DNA of 15,966 nucleotides from M55B175 sp964635265 (GTDB lineage: Bacteria > Desulfobacterota > Desulfobacteria > Desulfobacterales > Desulfosalsimonadaceae), in contig CAZWNV010000056.1 in the NCBI GenBank assembly GCA_964635265.1, positions 1-15,966 on the forward strand. The letters run 5' to 3'. Below the pieces are notes generated by a model. It had not been told where the DNA came from. It was given only the letters and a program-made list of their open reading frames with translations, and did no database searches. The translations under genes and the position numbers were made by a program. Shown piece after piece: positions 13,500 to 15,966 of the stretch (position 1 is its first letter; each line of letters begins with the position of its first letter).

Positions 13500-15966
13500 A
13501 TGAAATACCAGAAATTCTTTCATTTCCTGCAGAATGCCGGCAAAGATCCTGCAGCCCTCTATTTTGAGGATGAACTGACCCAATTGAAAAACCGGCGTTT
13601 TCTGCTGGATTATTTTCAGCACAACATCCACTGGAGCCGACTCCAGCGCTGTCCCGTATCCCTCTTGATGATCGACGCCGACTACCTGCGCCACATCAAT
13701 GACCAGTACGGACACGAAGCCGGAGACCAGGCTCTCATCCACATAAGCGGGCTCGTAAAAGAGGCTGCCCCCGACCATGCTCTGGCGATACGATATGCAG
13801 GCGACGAGTTCATTATCCTGCTTGCCGGCACGGACAAAAAGGGGGCGCTCGCCGTGGCGGAAAACCTGCTGGAACAAAGCCACTACAACCTCTTTTTTGC
13901 GGCGGAGGCGGACACACCCATTCCGCTTACCGTGAGCATCGGCTGCGCCACGGCACCGGATGATGCGGAGACGGCAAAAGGCCTTCTCCATCAGGCCGAT
14001 CTGGCGGTGTATGGCGCCAAGCAGGCCGGGAAAAACCGCCTTGTGGATGCCGCAGAAGTGATTCCGGAGACTGTCTCCTACAAGAATGCCATTCACCATC
14101 TCGATAATGCCGGCATAGTCGGCCGCAAATCCCAGTTTGAAGTGGTCGCCACAGCGCTGAAACAACTGGGTCGCAAAAAGAGCAGCTTTTTGATCATTGA
14201 CGGCGCACCGGGGATGGGCAAAACAAGCTTTCTGGAACTGGTGCAGCGCAACCTGAAAACGAAAAATATCAAACTTGCCCATGTAGCCGGTGTTCTGCAG
14301 GAATCCTACCGGCCTTATTACCTGATCTCCTATATCGCCATGGCCTTGATGCGGCAGCTGCCCGACAACGGGCAATCCGTGCTCGACGATATGGATGAGC
14401 CGGGCATTGCCCGGCTGGCCCATATCATGCCGCAGCTGATCGGGGCGGAGGATCCCAGGCCGGAAGACAACGCCGCTCAGCGGGAGGCCATTTTCAGTAC
14501 TTTCACCGGCTTTTTTACCGCGCTGCTGGATCAAAGCCCCCTTGTCCTGCTTATCGATGATATGGACTACAGCGATCCCGCCTCCCTGCAGCTCCTGGAA
14601 GTACTGTTTCAAAAGCGGCCTTCTGCCATGATGATCTGCGGCACAGCATCCGCAGAGGTATCCACCAGGCCCCAGGCAGTGCCCCTGGGGCTGTTCCGCA
14701 GTGCCTACGGAAAGCAGCTCGGCATCCGGGACCTCACGCTTACCGGCCTCACGGCCGAAGGCATTGACAAACACATCCGGATGATTTTTCCGGGCATTGA
14801 GGTGCCGCGCAAAATGACCGGCGAACTTGCGGCGGTCACCGAGGGCAACCCCCTCTTTATTGTTGCGGTGCTCCGAAAAATGGTGGATGACGGCAGAATC
14901 TTCCACGAAAACGGCAAATGGCGGATTTCCCGGCTGGAGAAAAACTATCTCCCCCGGTCCCTGGAGGAAATCATCCAGCAGAAAAAAGAACTGCTGGATG
15001 AGGAGAGCCGCCGCTTTATCGATCAGGCCTCCGCCTTCGGAGAGTCCATGTCGCTCAGCATGCTGGCCGGATTCTCCAAGGAACGCTCTGCCCGGATCTA
15101 TGACTATATCAATGAAGCTGTATCCAAGGGCCTTGTCCGATCCGAATTCAGTGAATCCGACGAGAACATCCGCTTTTCCGGGAAAATGGTCCGTCAGGCC
15201 ATTTACAAGGATATCCCGGAAGAGATAAAAGAGGACCTGCAGGCCCGCATCGGCTACTATAAAGAAGATCTCTACAACCGAAACCTCCTGCCTTCAACCG
15301 CTATCGTGGCGCATCATTTTCATCACAGCGCCGACGCCGAAAAGAAAAAATTCTATCAGGAATTTCAGGCGGATTACAACGAACGCCTTTTCAACACGGA
15401 GGAGGCCTGCGCCTATACAAAACCCAGCGAGACCGGGGAGGCGGAAAAAGAGCCGATCGCCAGCCGCCCCTTGAGCGGGGAGTCCGCCCGCCGGGTACCG
15501 GAATTGCTGCGGGCGCTGATAGTTGCGGTTCGCAACACCCGTCTCTATCCTCCCCGGAGCAAATCCGTATGTGAAGCCCTCGATCAGCTGCTCTCCCTCC
15601 TGCAGACAATCCACGCCTCTGATCCGCGCATCTCCATCATAAACGACAAAAACGCGCTCTATATCAATCAGCAGCCTCTGCACACCACCGCTTATCCCAA
15701 AGTCTCCGAAAACATTCTGGCCTTATGGGATCAACTGGAGCTGCACCATGTCACATTTATCCACGGCATCACCGGCGAGGAGCTTGCCGAGCTGATCCGC
15801 ATCCTGGGACAGACCCGGAGCAAATCCGTCGGGCCCGGATTCTGGCAAAATCTCCAGCAGAATCAGCCCATGCCCCACATCATTGCCGGCCAGATTCGCT
15901 ACGAAAGAATTGCCTCCCCGGAGGATGCGGAGCAGCAGGCCGCCACTGCATCTGCCGCCCAGGCGG
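13500..15966 (+). CDS. GGDEF (AGDEF) - P-loop ATPase fusion signalling protein (3' end outside window)
   Basis: 822 codons are open to the right edge with no stop. ATG 13500 is the first possible start, because TAA at 13464 closes the frame upstream and no ATG, GTG or TTG lies between. There is no clear ribosome-binding site. Residues about 22-183 are a diguanylate-cyclase-type GGDEF domain: DELTQLKNRRF, then MIDADYLRHINDQYGHEAGD (D59 metal ligand, N67 and D76 base contacts), RYAGDEF (99-104) and VSIGCA. The first glycine is alanine, and no RxxD inhibitory site precedes it. Residues about 205-400 are a STAND/AAA-like ATPase with Walker A GAPGMGKTS (235-243) and Walker B LVLLIDDMD (348-356), followed by a helical region. 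Residues about 665-770 form another domain (NTRLYPPRSKSV..., YINQQPL, VTFIHGITGEELAELI). There is no signal peptide or membrane segment. It is probably a cytoplasmic c-di-GMP-related regulator gated by nucleotide or partner binding. Confidence 0.9.
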   Translation, partial: MKYQKFFHFLQNAGKDPAALYFEDELTQLKNRRFLLDYFQHNIHWSRLQRCPVSLLMIDADYLRHINDQYGHEAGDQALIHISGLVKEAAPDHALAIRYAGDEFIILLAGTDKKGALAVAENLLEQSHYNLFFAAEADTPIPLTVSIGCATAPDDAETAKGLLHQADLAVYGAKQAGKNRLVDAAEVIPETVSYKNAIHHLDNAGIVGRKSQFEVVATALKQLGRKKSSFLIIDGAPGMGKTSFLELVQRNLKTKNIKLAHVAGVLQESYRPYYLISYIAMALMRQLPDNGQSVLDDMDEPGIARLAHIMPQLIGAEDPRPEDNAAQREAIFSTFTGFFTALLDQSPLVLLIDDMDYSDPASLQLLEVLFQKRPSAMMICGTASAEVSTRPQAVPLGLFRSAYGKQLGIRDLTLTGLTAEGIDKHIRMIFPGIEVPRKMTGELAAVTEGNPLFIVAVLRKMVDDGRIFHENGKWRISRLEKNYLPRSLEEIIQQKKELLDEESRRFIDQASAFGESMSLSMLAGFSKERSARIYDYINEAVSKGLVRSEFSESDENIRFSGKMVRQAIYKDIPEEIKEDLQARIGYYKEDLYNRNLLPSTAIVAHHFHHSADAEKKKFYQEFQADYNERLFNTEEACAYTKPSETGEAEKEPIASRPLSGESARRVPELLRALIVAVRNTRLYPPRSKSVCEALDQLLSLLQTIHASDPRISIINDKNALYINQQPLHTTAYPKVSENILALWDQLELHHVTFIHGITGEELAELIRILGQTRSKSVGPGFWQNLQQNQPMPHIIAGQIRYERIASPEDAEQQAATASAAQA

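Noticed and set aside
13347..14906. Long open frame of 519 codons on the minus strand
   Set aside because: It lies opposite the GGDEF-ATPase gene. The plus-strand frame has clear GGDEF and Walker motifs, whereas the minus-strand product shows no domain; it is an antisense shadow typical of GC-rich coding DNA.
1..15966. tRNA, rRNA, CRISPR array, transposase, integrase or toxin-antitoxin genes
   Set aside because: I looked for their characteristic sequences and found none.

Overview
The window looks like chromosomal DNA of an anaerobic, GC-rich proteobacterial-type organism, most likely a member of the Desulfobacterota (former Deltaproteobacteria). The basis is a four-subunit 2-oxoacid:ferredoxin oxidoreductase with a separate ferredoxin subunit, a PHP/glycosyltransferase fusion, sigma70-like promoters and the general protein style. 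This is inference, since no rRNA or other lineage marker is present. I see no tRNA, rRNA, CRISPR array, insertion sequence, integrase or phage gene.

Layout, left to right. (1) The end of an AidB-like acyl-CoA dehydrogenase gene (cut by the left edge), overlapping by ATGA a TetR-family regulator. (2) A large PHP phosphoesterase-type + GT4 glycosyltransferase fusion behind a GC-rich leader hairpin, then a secreted protein of unknown function. (3) On the minus strand, metF (5,10-methylenetetrahydrofolate reductase) with a good promoter, followed downstream by a small two-helix membrane protein whose 3' end overlaps the convergent exported-protein gene. (4) On the plus strand, a 120-residue unknown protein, a DUF72 (YecE-like) protein and a small heat-shock protein (Hsp20) ending in a strong symmetric terminator. 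(5) On the minus strand, ilvE (branched-chain aminotransferase), divergent from a gamma-delta-alpha-beta 2-oxoacid:ferredoxin oxidoreductase operon (plus), which converges on a minus-strand XRE-cupin regulator. (6) At the right edge, the first 822 codons of a large soluble protein that joins a GGDEF (AGDEF) domain, a P-loop ATPase of the kind found in cyclase/LuxR-type signalling proteins, and a further C-terminal domain. It has no stop codon before the window ends.

How the genes may work together. IlvE interconverts branched-chain amino acids and 2-oxoacids, and the adjacent oxidoreductase interconverts 2-oxoacids with acyl-CoA and CO2 using ferredoxin. The pair, with the XRE-cupin protein beside it, could be a regulated branched-chain (or other) 2-oxoacid module, but the sequence cannot separate pyruvate from 2-oxoisovalerate specificity. 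The TetR/acyl-CoA dehydrogenase pair fits acyl-CoA metabolism under repressor control. The most unusual item is the GGDEF-ATPase fusion. Other observations worth a second look are the PHP-GT4 fusion, the unusual cysteine spacing in the oxidoreductase ferredoxin subunit, and a C-rich segment in the hsp20 leader able to pair with its Shine-Dalgarno sequence.
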